Made by a program: the position numbers and the translations under genes. The notes below the pieces were generated by a model. That model worked only from the letters and a program-made list of their open reading frames with translations. It made no database searches and was not told the DNA's origin. Below, in pieces: positions 45,162 through 54,418 of a stretch of 64,000 bases of DNA. The number at the start of each line of letters is the position of its first letter. The stretch's first letter is position 1. Source of the DNA: Hyphomicrobiales bacterium (lineage in GTDB: Bacteria > Pseudomonadota > Alphaproteobacteria > Rhizobiales > Rhizobiaceae); the NCBI GenBank assembly GCA_900474095.1, contig UCOA01000052.1:1-64000 (forward strand). The letters are read 5' to 3'.

Positions 45162-46568
45162 ATGCTGACTTCGACCCACACCCAAACGGGCGTCCGCACC
45201 GATAATTCATGGTCTTCGCATTATCGCGCCAGCATCGTGCTCGGCGTGCCCTTCGTCGGCGCGCAGCTGGCGCAATTCGCAATCCACGCCACGGATGTCC
45301 TGATGGTCGGCCGGCTCGGCACGACCGAGCTTGCGGCGATGGTTCTTGCCGCGCAAACCTTCTTTACCGTCTTCATCTTCGGTTCCGGCTTTGCCAATGC
45401 CGTCATCCCGATGGTGGCGCAGGCACATGGGCGGGGCGACCGTATCGCCGTCCGCCGCGCCGTGCGCATGGGCATGTGGGCCGTGCTCGGCTATGGCGTG
45501 CTGACCGCGCCGCTGTTGTGGCATGCCGAAACCGTGCTGCGCGCCATGGGCCAGCAGCCGGCGGTCGCGGCGCTTGCCGGCAGCTATCTGCGCATCGCGC
45601 TTTGGGGCATGTTCCCGGCGCTGCTGTTCATGGTGTTGCGCGGTTTCCTCAGTGCACTCGAGCGCGCCGGCGTCATCCTCTACGTCACGATTGCCGTGCT
45701 CGCCGCCAATGCGGCGCTTTGTTACCTCTTAATCTTCGGCCATTTCGGCGCGCCGGCGCTCGGCATCGTGGGCGCCGCGATCTCGGCCCTGGCCGTCAAT
45801 ACGCTGAGCTTCGTGCTGCTCTTCGCCTATATCCAGGTCACGGCGGAAACGCGCGGCTACGAGATCTTTGTCCGTTTCTGGCGCTCCGACTGGCCGATTT
45901 TGAAAGAGGTTGTCAAGCTTGGCCTGCCAATCGCCGTGACCATCCTCGCCGAAGTCAGCCTGTTCACCGTCGCCTCGCTGCTGATGGGCATGATCGGCAC
46001 CGTCGAGCTCGCGGCTCATGGCATCGCGCTGCAGTTTGCCTCGATCGCCTTCATGGTGCCGCTCGGCCTCGCGCAGGTGGCGACGGTCAGGATCGGTCTC
46101 GCCCATGGCCGGCGCGACGCGGAGGGGATCAAGCGCGCGGCGATAGCGGTCCTCGTGCTAGGGTCAGCCTTCGCGCTCATCAGCAGCGCCATCTTCGCGC
46201 TCTTCTCGCATGAATTGGCTGCCCTCTATCTCGATACGCGGCGGCCGGATGCGGCGCAGGTACTCGCCTATGCCGGGCCGCTGATCGTCATTGCCGGCGC
46301 CTTCCAACTGGTCGATGGGGTGCAGGCGCTGGCCGCCGGCATGCTGCGCGGCCTCAAGGACACGACGGTGCCGATGATCCTGGCGCTGGTCTCCTATTGG
46401 GCGATTGGCTTCGTCGCGGCCTATGTGCTTGCCTTTCATGCCGGCTTCGGCGGCGTTGGCGTCTGGTACGGCTTCGTCCTCGGCCTCGCCGCCGCCAGCG
46501 TCTCCCTCACCTGGCGCTTCTTCCGCTTCCTGTCGCAGGAAAGGAAGACGCTGGCCTTGCCGGCGTAG
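45162..46568 (+). CDS. MATE-family efflux transporter
   Basis: 468 residues with about twelve hydrophobic segments in two MatE halves, the usual NorM size. It exchanges cations for drugs or metabolites across the inner membrane. The first half has FAIHATDVLMVGRLGTTELA and the second begins near LPIAVTILAEVSLFTVASLL. AAGGG precedes the ATG at 45162; the frame is open upstream but without homology. No regulator is adjacent. Specificity is unknown. Confidence 0.92.
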   Translation: MLTSTHTQTGVRTDNSWSSHYRASIVLGVPFVGAQLAQFAIHATDVLMVGRLGTTELAAMVLAAQTFFTVFIFGSGFANAVIPMVAQAHGRGDRIAVRRAVRMGMWAVLGYGVLTAPLLWHAETVLRAMGQQPAVAALAGSYLRIALWGMFPALLFMVLRGFLSALERAGVILYVTIAVLAANAALCYLLIFGHFGAPALGIVGAAISALAVNTLSFVLLFAYIQVTAETRGYEIFVRFWRSDWPILKEVVKLGLPIAVTILAEVSLFTVASLLMGMIGTVELAAHGIALQFASIAFMVPLGLAQVATVRIGLAHGRRDAEGIKRAAIAVLVLGSAFALISSAIFALFSHELAALYLDTRRPDAAQVLAYAGPLIVIAGAFQLVDGVQALAAGMLRGLKDTTVPMILALVSYWAIGFVAAYVLAFHAGFGGVGVWYGFVLGLAAASVSLTWRFFRFLSQERKTLALPA

Positions 46569-46658
46569 GACCGGCGAGCGGGATCAAAAGCAGCGTCATT
46601 TTGTTCTTGATACGTTCCGGTTTCTGCCGTATCACTCACGCATCGGATGGAGGAACAC

Positions 46659-47042
46659 ATGAGCGCCTATGCGACTGTCGGGACACTGGATCATGCAAAA
46701 TCGGTTGTCTTCTATGATGCGGCCCTGGCTACGGTCGGCTGGGCCGCGCATGCCAATTATCCGGGCTGGCGCGGCTATTCGGTAGGTGCCACCGGCGAGG
46801 GCTTCGTCCTCTGGGTCTGTGAACCGTTCAACAGTGAACCGGCAGTGCCCGGCAATGGCACGATGGTTGGTTTCATGGCGAAATCCCATACCGCGGTCGA
46901 GGCCTTCTACGAGGCGGCGCTGGCGAACGGTGGCACCGACGAGGGCGCTCCCGGGCCGCGTCCGCGATACGGACCGAACTGGTACTCCGCCTATATGCGC
47001 GATCCGGCCGGCAACAAGCTCGCGGTGGTATTTAACGGTTAA
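46659..47042 (+). CDS. VOC-family (glyoxalase-fold) protein
   Basis: 127 residues, one vicinal-oxygen-chelate domain with paired beta-alpha-beta-beta-beta modules. The C-terminal signature YSAYMRDPAGNKLAVVF is clear. GGAGG sits directly upstream. Metal ligands common in lyase members are not obvious at the N-terminus, where the usual histidine region reads LDHAKSVVFYDAAL. It might be a dioxygenase-like or binding protein. It converges on carA with a shared terminator. Confidence 0.87.
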   Translation: MSAYATVGTLDHAKSVVFYDAALATVGWAAHANYPGWRGYSVGATGEGFVLWVCEPFNSEPAVPGNGTMVGFMAKSHTAVEAFYEAALANGGTDEGAPGPRPRYGPNWYSAYMRDPAGNKLAVVFNG

Positions 47043-47046
47043 ACGC

Positions 47047-47080
47047 AAAGCCCCGGCAGTCCAAAGAATGCCGGGGCTTT
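47047..47080. terminator. Bidirectional terminator between VOC gene and carA
   Basis: AAAGCCCCGGCA (47047-47058) and TGCCGGGGCTTT (47069-47080) form a perfect 12-bp stem around a 10-base loop, between two convergent genes. Confidence 0.85.
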
Positions 47081-47105
47081 GTCATTTCCAGAACGTCTTT
47101 AGCGC

Positions 47106-48311
47106 TCAGCGCTCCGCCAAAGCCGGTTCGCCCTTTTTCTCGCGCACCAGGTTGATGAAGCGGCGGAAGAGGTAGTGGCTGTCCTGGGGGCCGGGCGATG
47201 CTTCCGGGTGATGCTGCACGGAGAAGACCGGCTTGCCGGTGACGCGCAGGCCGCAATTGGTGCCGTCGAACAGCGAAACGTGAGTCTCCTCAACGCCTTC
47301 CGGCAGCGACTTGGAGTCGACTGCGAAGCCGTGGTTCATGGAGACGATCTCGACCTTGCCCGTCGTGTGGTCCTTGACCGGATGGTTGGCGCCATGGTGG
47401 CCCTGGTGCATCTTCTCGGTCCTGGCGCCGAGCGCCAGACCCAGCATCTGGTGACCGAGGCAGATGCCGAACAGCGGGATATCGCTTTTAATGAGGTCCT
47501 TGATCACCGGAACCGCATATTCGCCGGTCGCCGCCGGGTCGCCCGGGCCGTTCGACAGAAAGATGCCGTCCGGCTTCTGGGCAAGCACTTCCTCGGCGCT
47601 GGTCGTTGCCGGCATGACGGTGACCTTGCAGCCGAGGCCGGCGAAGAGACGCAGAATGTTGCGCTTGACGCCGAAATCGAGCGCCACGACGTGATGCGTC
47701 GTCTCGGTTTCGCCAAGCGCGCCGTAGCCCTCGTCCCAGACCCAGGGCTTTTCGCTCCAGCGCGACGACTGGCCGGAGGAGGCGACCTTGGCAAGGTCGA
47801 GGCCCTCGAGCCCGCTCCAGGCTTTCGCTTCAGCCTTCAGTTCATCGAGGCTGAAGACGCCGCTCGGATCATGCGCAATCACCGCGTTCGGTGCGCCGTT
47901 CTCGCGGATCCAGGCGGTCAGCGCCCGTGTGTCGATGCCGCAGAGGCCGATGATGCCGCGCGCCTTCAGCCAGGCGTCGAGATGTTTTGCCGCACGGTAG
48001 CTCGAAGGGTCGGTGATGTCGGCCTTGAAGATGACCCCGACGGCTCCGTGGCGGGCTGCCGGGGTCAGATCTTCGATGTCCTCGTCATTGGCGCCGATAT
48101 TGCCGATATGCGGAAAGGTGAAGGTGACGATCTGGCCGAGATAGGAGGGGTCGGTCATGATCTCTTGGTAACCGGTCAGTGCCGTGTTGAAGACCACTTC
48201 GGCCTGTACCTTGCCGGTGGCGCCGATGCCCTTGCCTTCGATGACGGTGCCGTCGGCCAGAACGAGCAGGGCGGTTGGTTTTGCGGTGGTCCAGGGCGCG
48301 GTCGCGGTCAT
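47106..48311 (-). CDS. carA: Carbamoyl-phosphate synthase small subunit
   Basis: 401 residues from the ATG at 48311 (an ATG three codons upstream is possible). It is the glutaminase that supplies ammonia to CarB. The N-terminal domain begins PTALLVLADGTVIEGKGIG. The C-terminal class I amidotransferase has the nucleophile elbow FGICLGHQMLGLALG and the catalytic His/Glu in HHPEASPGPQD. It is divergent from yqeY by 281 bp. In this window carA and carB lie 16 kb apart, as is normal for rhizobia, so they are not one operon. Confidence 0.97.
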   Translation of the reverse strand: MTATAPWTTAKPTALLVLADGTVIEGKGIGATGKVQAEVVFNTALTGYQEIMTDPSYLGQIVTFTFPHIGNIGANDEDIEDLTPAARHGAVGVIFKADITDPSSYRAAKHLDAWLKARGIIGLCGIDTRALTAWIRENGAPNAVIAHDPSGVFSLDELKAEAKAWSGLEGLDLAKVASSGQSSRWSEKPWVWDEGYGALGETETTHHVVALDFGVKRNILRLFAGLGCKVTVMPATTSAEEVLAQKPDGIFLSNGPGDPAATGEYAVPVIKDLIKSDIPLFGICLGHQMLGLALGARTEKMHQGHHGANHPVKDHTTGKVEIVSMNHGFAVDSKSLPEGVEETHVSLFDGTNCGLRVTGKPVFSVQHHPEASPGPQDSHYLFRRFINLVREKKGEPALAER

Positions 48312-48592
48312 TGTCTTCATCCCGTTCAGGCGGCGCGTGGCAGACGTTCGAGGGAACGCCGACCGGCCGTTTTGGTTCGCAGGCGAGCAGATGCGGGCGA
48401 TGGGCGCGCGCTGTCAGGCCTGGTCACGATGTTGGTGCAGGTGACGGTAAATAGCTGCCGCACCAGGCAAGGTCAATGTTGAAGGCTGGCGCATCCGGCT
48501 TTTTCTGATGCTTTTACCGGTGATTCACGCAATTCGTTTGCTCGTGGCTGTTCGGCTGGTTTATGTAGCGCCATTCAACAGGAGTAAGCACA

Positions 48593-49051
48593 ATGATGCG
48601 CGATCAACTCGCCGCCGCCCTCAAGGATGCGATGAAATCGAAGAATGCCGAGCGGCTTTCCACCATCCGCCTGGTCCAGGCCGAGATCAAGAGCCGCGAT
48701 ATCGCCAATCGCGGAACCGGCAAGGGCGACGCCAGCGATGACGAAATTCTGCAGATCCTGGCAAAGATGGTCAAGCAGCGCGAGGAATCGGCGAAGATAT
48801 ACGAAGAGAACGCCCGTCCCGAACTCGCCGCCAAGGAGCGTGCCGAGATCGTCGTCGTACAGGATTTCATGCCGAAGCAACTGTCGGAAGCGGACGTGCG
48901 GACCAACGTCGCCGCCGCGATCGCCGAAGCTGGCGCGGCCGGCCCGAAGGACATGGGCAAGGTCATGGCGGTGCTGAAGGAGCGTTATGCCGGCCAGATG
49001 GATTTCGCCAAGGCGTCCGCCGTTCTCAAGGAACTGCTGTCAGCTCTCTGA
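48593..49051 (+). CDS. yqeY: GatB/YqeY domain protein
   Basis: 152-residue helical protein, the free-standing version of the tRNA-binding tail of GatB. It starts MMRDQLAAALKDAMKSKNAERL with AGGAG upstream; the second ATG may be used. Landmarks are LVQAEIKSRDIANRGTGKGD and the C-terminal GAAGPKDMGKVMAVLKERYAG. The carA-yqeY-dnaG neighbourhood is conserved in Rhizobiaceae. The biochemical role of free YqeY proteins is uncertain, though a link to amidotransferase or aminoacylation has been proposed. Its 3' end overlaps the stop region of the convergent next gene by 26 bp. Confidence 0.92.
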   Translation: MMRDQLAAALKDAMKSKNAERLSTIRLVQAEIKSRDIANRGTGKGDASDDEILQILAKMVKQREESAKIYEENARPELAAKERAEIVVVQDFMPKQLSEADVRTNVAAAIAEAGAAGPKDMGKVMAVLKERYAGQMDFAKASAVLKELLSAL

Positions 49052-49970
49052 CCGGCGGCATCGACGCGGTTTCCCGATGGAAGACCGCGTCGATGATCGA
49101 GAACTTCTCGGCCTGGTAGATCAGGTACTCCTCGACGAAGCCCTGCGACAGCCAGAGCACATTTTTGCCGGAGATCGTCTCGAAGCCCAGGCTGCCTGTC
49201 GCGGCGGCCTTGCGCATCAGCCGCTTCAGATGCGTCTGCGAAATCATGTAGCGCTGGCAGATATCCGCCGACGAAATCGGACCGACCAGGGTGCGCGGCG
49301 ATTGCGGATCGAAATCGTCGATCATGGAGATGAAACCATCCATGACCACGCCGCCGGAATTGGCCCAGGTGAACAGGTTGAATGTCTCGCCAGGGTTGCG
49401 AACCTCAGGGTTTTCCAGAATTCCCTGCGCTATGGCGGGCTGAAGCCGGGCAAAAAGCGCCGGGTCCTCTGCCAGTTTCGCCGCTCTTGCGCCGCCGTCC
49501 AGATGATCGAGGATGGCGAGATGAGCATAGAGCCACTTCACCACCGATTGCACGGCCACATCCGTCGGCTCCAGCGGCCGCATGCGATTGTCCGGCGGGT
49601 TGTCGCTATGGCGGGCGAAGCGATAGGCGAGCATTTCCTGGAGGAAGGCGGCGGCGGTGTTGCGGCTGGCAATGCCGTGTTCCACCGCGGCCGCGACGAA
49701 ACGTCCGATATAAAGCCCCTTGGTGGGGTCGTTCGGGTCACGCCGGTAGTGCAGCGATATCCCGAGTTGCGCCATCAGCCAGCGCTGATGTGAGGCAAAG
49801 ATCGACATTAGCCGTGGATTTTCATCGAACATCGCCGTCAGTTCGGTGGCGAGCAAGCGCATGGCGACAAAGAAGGCGCTGCTTTTGGCAAGATCACGGG
49901 CTGCGAAAGTCATCAGGCGGGTTCCGGGAGGAGGTTGGCAATTCATGTCTTGGCTGACGTTTTGTAGCAA
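49026..49970 (-). CDS. Conserved protein of unknown function with possible HTH
   Basis: 314 residues as the longest frame; ATGs at 49946 and 49913 give 306 or 295, and none has a clear ribosome site. The protein is soluble and mostly helical. Near the C-terminus (about 235-265) ISSADICQRYMISQTHLKRL followed by MRKAAATGSLGF reads like a helix-turn-helix with wing, so a DNA-binding role is possible. I do not recognise the rest. It converges on yqeY, with which it overlaps by 26 bp, and is divergent from dnaG. A regulatory role is only a guess. Confidence 0.8.
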   Translation of the reverse strand: MLQNVSQDMNCQPPPGTRLMTFAARDLAKSSAFFVAMRLLATELTAMFDENPRLMSIFASHQRWLMAQLGISLHYRRDPNDPTKGLYIGRFVAAAVEHGIASRNTAAAFLQEMLAYRFARHSDNPPDNRMRPLEPTDVAVQSVVKWLYAHLAILDHLDGGARAAKLAEDPALFARLQPAIAQGILENPEVRNPGETFNLFTWANSGGVVMDGFISMIDDFDPQSPRTLVGPISSADICQRYMISQTHLKRLMRKAAATGSLGFETISGKNVLWLSQGFVEEYLIYQAEKFSIIDAVFHRETASMPPVRELTAVP

Positions 49971-50096
49971 CTTTTTATTCTAGGTCGTCTAGCGGCTCTC
50001 GATCTCTCGTCAAGCTGTGAATTGCGGGTATGATGCATAGCCTTGCTGGCGTGGCCCGCGATTGCCGCCTATATGGAAGCCAGCCCAGAGGTATTC

Positions 50097-52151
50097 ATGC
50101 GTTTTTCAAATTCCTTCCTCGACGAGATCCGTGACCGCGTTCCGATATCGGACGTGATCGGCAAGCGCGTCACCTGGGATCGAAAGAAGACCAACGCCTC
50201 GCGCGGCGACTACTGGGCCTGCTGCCCCTTCCACGGCGAGAAATCCCCGAGCTTTCACTGCGAGGACCGCAAGGGCCGCTACCATTGCTTCGGCTGCGGC
50301 GTGTCGGGCGATCATTTCCGTTTTCTCACCGATCTTGACGGCATGGCTTTTCCGGAAGCCGTGCAACAGATCGCCGACCTTGCCGGCATCGCCATGCCGC
50401 AGCCGGACGTCGAGGCCGAGAACCGCGACCGCCAGCGCACTGGCCTGCAGGACGTCATGGAAATGGCAACGCAGTTCTTTGAAGGTCAATTGCAGACTGC
50501 CAACGGCGCCAAGGCGAGGGCCTATCTGCGCGACCGCGGCCTGACCGGGCGCACGATCGAAACCTTCCGGCTCGGCTATGCGCCCGAAAGCCGCAACGCG
50601 CTGAAAGAACATCTGGCCGGAAAGGGCGTGCCGAAGGACCAGATCGAGGCCTGCGGCCTCGTCGTCCACGGACCCGACATCCCGGTCTCCTACGATCGCT
50701 TCCGCGACCGCATCATGTTCCCGATCCTGTCGTCGCGGGAAAAGGTCATCGCCTTTGGCGGCCGTGCCATGTCGCCGGATGCGCCGGCCAAGTATCTCAA
50801 TTCCAATGAGACCGAGCTCTTCCACAAGGGCAACGTGCTCTATAATTTCGCCCGTGCCCGGCGCGCGATGTCGGGGGCCAGCCGCGTCGGCAGCGCCGCG
50901 CAAAACGGAAAACCGGTCGGCAGCGCCGCGCAAAACGAAAATGGCGCGGGGACGATCATCGCCGTCGAAGGCTATATGGACGTGATCGCGCTCCATCAGG
51001 CCGGCATCGAGAATGCCGTAGCACCACTCGGAACGGCGCTCACCGAAAACCAGATGGCACTCTTGTGGAAGCTGACGCAGCAGCCCGTCCTCTGCTTCGA
51101 CGGCGACAGCGCTGGTATTCGCGCTGCCAACCGGGCGGTCGATCTCGCCTTGCCGCATCTGAAGCCCGGTTTTTCTGTGCGCTTCGCCATGCTGCCGGAC
51201 GGCAAGGACCCGGACGATCTCGTCCGCCACGAGGGCCGCGGCCCCTTCGACAAGGTCATGGCCTCGGCCCGCTCGCTGTCGGAAATGGTCTGGCTGCGCG
51301 AGGCGCAGGCTGGAGGTTTCGATACGCCGGAGAGCCGCGCCCAGCTGGAAGCGACATTGAAACAGGTGGTCTCGGTCATTGCCGATGAAAACGTCCGCCG
51401 CCACTACGGCCAGGACATCCGCGACCGGCTAAACCAGTTCTTTCAAGGGACGTCGCGCCAGCAGAACGGCCAGCGAAATTTCGACCGCAACCAGCGCCAG
51501 GGCGGCGCAAACCGAAATGGAGGACAGGGGCGCGGCCAGCAGGGCGGGCGCACCTCCGAGCGCAGCGGCATTTCCGACCGGCTTGCCCGCTCGTCGCTCG
51601 TCAGCGGCCATCAGGCGCTGCCGCCGCTCCGAGAAAGCGTGCTGGCGCTGACTATCGTCAATCAACCGCAACTGCTGTTCGAGGAGTATGACGAGATCTC
51701 CGCGATCGACTATGACAATCGCGACCTGCAGCGCTTCTGGTCGTCGGTGCTCAATGCCGCCGCTGCCAGGGGGCCGCGACTGTCGCGGGAAAACCTCGTC
51801 GAGCAGCTGGAGGCCGAAGGTTTCGGCGACCTGCTGAAATCGCTCGACCAGCAGATCCGCTTCGCCCGCCTCTGGACGGCAACGACCGCTGCCGCCCCCG
51901 AGGATGCGCGCGAAGGCTATATCCAGGCGCTGTCGCTGCACAAGCGCACCAAGGCGCTGCTCTGGCAGCGCCGCGAACTCGAAAGCGAACTTGCCTACGC
52001 CACCGAAGAAGGCGACGCCGACGCCGTCAGCCAGATCCTGCGCAACCTGCAGGAGGTCCAGCTGGAAGTGACGCGGCTCGAAAACCAGGAAGCGATCATC
52101 GACGGTTTCGGCGTGTTGTCGGGACGGGTGAAGGGGCCGGCGGGGAAATAG
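50097..52151 (+). CDS. dnaG: DNA primase
   Basis: 684 residues. It synthesises RNA primers at the replication fork. The N-terminal zinc domain has the CHC2 ligands C43, H46, C64 and C67 (CPFHGEKSPSFH, YHCFGCG). The TOPRIM core contains VIAFGGRAM, IIAVEGYMDVIAL and FDGDSAG. The C-terminal helicase-binding domain follows a glutamine/asparagine/glycine-rich linker (about 460-505). An extra low-complexity stretch around residues 262-288 contains a duplicated VGSAAQN. Start 50097 gives the standard MRFSNSFLDEIR. The gene ends inside the 3' end of a convergent acyltransferase by 56 bp. Confidence 0.97.
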   Translation: MRFSNSFLDEIRDRVPISDVIGKRVTWDRKKTNASRGDYWACCPFHGEKSPSFHCEDRKGRYHCFGCGVSGDHFRFLTDLDGMAFPEAVQQIADLAGIAMPQPDVEAENRDRQRTGLQDVMEMATQFFEGQLQTANGAKARAYLRDRGLTGRTIETFRLGYAPESRNALKEHLAGKGVPKDQIEACGLVVHGPDIPVSYDRFRDRIMFPILSSREKVIAFGGRAMSPDAPAKYLNSNETELFHKGNVLYNFARARRAMSGASRVGSAAQNGKPVGSAAQNENGAGTIIAVEGYMDVIALHQAGIENAVAPLGTALTENQMALLWKLTQQPVLCFDGDSAGIRAANRAVDLALPHLKPGFSVRFAMLPDGKDPDDLVRHEGRGPFDKVMASARSLSEMVWLREAQAGGFDTPESRAQLEATLKQVVSVIADENVRRHYGQDIRDRLNQFFQGTSRQQNGQRNFDRNQRQGGANRNGGQGRGQQGGRTSERSGISDRLARSSLVSGHQALPPLRESVLALTIVNQPQLLFEEYDEISAIDYDNRDLQRFWSSVLNAAAARGPRLSRENLVEQLEAEGFGDLLKSLDQQIRFARLWTATTAAAPEDAREGYIQALSLHKRTKALLWQRRELESELAYATEEGDADAVSQILRNLQEVQLEVTRLENQEAIIDGFGVLSGRVKGPAGK
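50886..50937 (+). repeat. In-frame direct repeat inside dnaG
   Basis: The 22-base unit GTCGGCAGCGCCGCGCAAAA plus CG occurs at 50886-50907 and again at 50916-50937, period 30. In protein it gives VGSAAQN twice just before the TOPRIM block AVEGYMD. Confidence 0.9.
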
Positions 52152-53271
52152 TCAGCCTGTCAGCGGTTACAGCCTGCCTGCTCTGCCCGATGTTGCGGCC
52201 ATACCGGTGGAATGGCAATTCAATGAAGACGTATGAGATCCGCGAGACCACGAGGGCGCCGACCAGCGTTGCAGAAACGAGGACGGCGAATTGCGGCCAG
52301 GGCTCGTTGATGCCGAGGGCCTGGACCGCTTGCAGCATCAGGATCAACACGATCATGTGGGACAGATAAACCGAATAGGCCATGTTGCCGACCCACTGCA
52401 GCGGCCAGGCATTCGCCGCTCGGCTGAAAAGTGCGGCCACCCCGCCTTTCTTTTCCCGGGCGCAGATCACCAGCATGATGACCGTTGCCCAGATCAGATA
52501 GGGCAGAACGCTAGCGGATCGCTGCAGGACCAATCCCGCCAGGACGAGCGCCCAGACCTTCACGACCGGTATCAACCGCACCGGATGACCTTCTTTTTCC
52601 CTGTATTTCATGAAGTAGAATGTCGTGATCCCGAGGGTGAAATCGACAAGCCATCGACCGATGAAGCTTTCCGGCATGCGCGGCAGGATCAAGGCAACAA
52701 TGACGACGCCGATAAGCAGCAGCCCGATACGGATGGCAGTCATCCTCGTTGTCAGGAGGGCGATGAAAAACGGCGCTATCAGATAGTATTGCCATTCCAG
52801 CGATATGCTCCAGGCCTGTCCCAGAAAGGCGTAGTCGGTCGAGGGCAGCAGGCGCGGCGGCACCAGACCATGCAGCGCCGGCAGGTGCGCAGCGATATGC
52901 CATGGCCAATAGGTGATCGTGTCGGCCGCGATCTTTATTCTCGCCGCCTGCATCGCGCCGGCAGATGCATGTACCCAGGTTTCCAGAGCGAGATTTGCCA
53001 GGAGGACTGAGAGTGCCAGGTAAAACAGATAAACCGGGAAAATCCGGAATGCGCGCCGCGTGATGTAGAGACCATAGCTCTCCGGCTTCTTGTCGATCAA
53101 CGCTGCGATTGCAAAGCCGCTCAGGAGGATGAACACGGTGACTGCGTGGAAATTATAGAGCTTCGCTTCGATCAGCCGTCCGTGCAAGGCCGACGCGGTC
53201 GCCACATGCCCGACCACGACCCATATCGCCAAGACCCCGCGCAGGGCTTCAAATTCTTTTACGTAGCGCAT
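52096..53271 (-). CDS. Acyltransferase-3 family membrane protein
   Basis: 391 residues with ten or so membrane spans. The N-terminal block EALRGVLAIWVVVGHVATA carries the conserved histidine and RG of the OafA/ExoZ/NodX family. The RRAFRIFPVYLFYL motif is present, and WSISLEWQYYLIAPFF is intact. These enzymes O-acetylate polysaccharides or lipids at the inner membrane. The start is ATG 53271. The last about 20 residues (PAPSPVPTTRRNRR) overlap the end of dnaG and look like run-on sequence. The acceptor is not evident. Confidence 0.9.
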   Translation of the reverse strand: MRYVKEFEALRGVLAIWVVVGHVATASALHGRLIEAKLYNFHAVTVFILLSGFAIAALIDKKPESYGLYITRRAFRIFPVYLFYLALSVLLANLALETWVHASAGAMQAARIKIAADTITYWPWHIAAHLPALHGLVPPRLLPSTDYAFLGQAWSISLEWQYYLIAPFFIALLTTRMTAIRIGLLLIGVVIVALILPRMPESFIGRWLVDFTLGITTFYFMKYREKEGHPVRLIPVVKVWALVLAGLVLQRSASVLPYLIWATVIMLVICAREKKGGVAALFSRAANAWPLQWVGNMAYSVYLSHMIVLILMLQAVQALGINEPWPQFAVLVSATLVGALVVSRISYVFIELPFHRYGRNIGQSRQAVTADRLTISPPAPSPVPTTRRNRR

Positions 53272-53474
53272 CAAACCACCGTTCGTTGATCCCGTTACGC
53301 CAGCCTTATCGTGGTGCCCTGCAGCAATTTTTAGTCAACGCCAGAGATTTATGCTTAGTTTCTGGAATCGCGGCTGCCGAACTTGAGGCCCCGACGAGCA
53401 AGATGACCTCTTGCCGACCGGCCAGCGAATTGCAAAAGTCACTTACGAGAGCCGTTTTCATAAGGAGGGGAACT

Positions 53475-54110
53475 GTGACTGAAATCACTTTGCTGGCTTT
53501 TGCACTCGTCTCGTTTATCGGCATCGCCACGCCCGGTCCGACGGTGCTTCTGGCGTTGACCAACGGTTCGCGCTTCGGCGTTCGTCGCGCCTTGGTCGGC
53601 ATGTTCGGCGCTGTCCTGTCCGATTTCGTCCTGATCGGCGCCGTCGCCCTCGGCCTTGGGGCGCTGCTGGCGGCTTCCGAATTCTGGTTCTCCGTCGTCA
53701 AATGGATCGGTGCCGGTTATCTTGCTTTTCTTGGCATCATGCTTTTGCGCTCGAAGGGTTCCTTGAACGAGACGCTGCACGGCACGGCGGAGAACGCCTC
53801 CGGATCGCCACGCTCGATCTTCCTCAAAAGTTTCCTGGTCGCAGTCACCAACCCCAAGGGTTATCTGTTCTTCTCCGCCTTCCTGCCGCAGTTCATCGCC
53901 CCGACCGAACCGCAGGTCGCGCAATATGCCGTTCTCGCCCTGGTCTTCGCAGGGATCGATTTTCTCGTCATGTTCGGTTATGCGGCGCTCGGCTCGCAGG
54001 CCGTGCGGGTGCTGAAGACCTCCGGCGCGCTCTGGCTCGACCGCATCTGCGGCGGCGCCCTCCTGGCGCTCGCCGGGTCGCTCGCCTTCTACCGGCGTGC
54101 GACCGTTTGA
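53475..54110 (+). CDS. LysE/RhtB-family amino-acid exporter
   Basis: 211 residues with about six hydrophobic segments, the family's length. The start is GTG 53475, with a near-perfect AAGGAGGGG. The conserved N-terminus IATPGPTVLLALTNGSRFG and the block VAVTNPKGYLFFSAFLPQF are intact. These proteins export amino acids or homoserine-lactone-like compounds. Earlier in-frame starts back to 53286 add an unlike stretch. A RIME repeat follows the gene. The substrate is unknown. Confidence 0.9.
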   Translation: MTEITLLAFALVSFIGIATPGPTVLLALTNGSRFGVRRALVGMFGAVLSDFVLIGAVALGLGALLAASEFWFSVVKWIGAGYLAFLGIMLLRSKGSLNETLHGTAENASGSPRSIFLKSFLVAVTNPKGYLFFSAFLPQFIAPTEPQVAQYAVLALVFAGIDFLVMFGYAALGSQAVRVLKTSGALWLDRICGGALLALAGSLAFYRRATV

Positions 54111-54186
54111 CAGCCGGGCGCAAGCGTCCGAAATTTGCGATGTCCGGACAGGTGAAGGTGCCGGCTGGGAAATAGGCCGACGCATT

Positions 54187-54293
54187 CTACAGCGCCGCGC
54201 GTCAAATATGACGCGCAAAGGACGCTGTAGCACTTTAACGTGCTCCATAATTTTATCCTTAAATCGATTCCGATTTAAGGAACTATGCAGTAG
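54187..54293 (-). repeat. RIME-type repeat, copy 5
   Basis: Full copy in reverse orientation, closely similar to copy 4 (CAGCGCCGCGCGTCAAATAT and TTAAATCGATTCCGATTTAA segments). It lies between the convergent LysE and lectin-like genes. Confidence 0.8.
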
Positions 54294-54418
54294 CCCCCGT
54301 TTCTCAGGGAGATCGAGCGGGTAGGTCAAGGCCGTTTCAGATGCGGCAGGCATGCCCGGCACCCGGTGCCGCGGGGCCGGTAACATGTGATCGAGTGGGC
54401 GTGATCGACCTTGAATGC

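Noticed and set aside
52096-52151. Functional significance of the dnaG/acyltransferase 3' overlap
   Set aside because: The overlapping tail of the acyltransferase is low-complexity and probably only reflects loss of an earlier stop codon.
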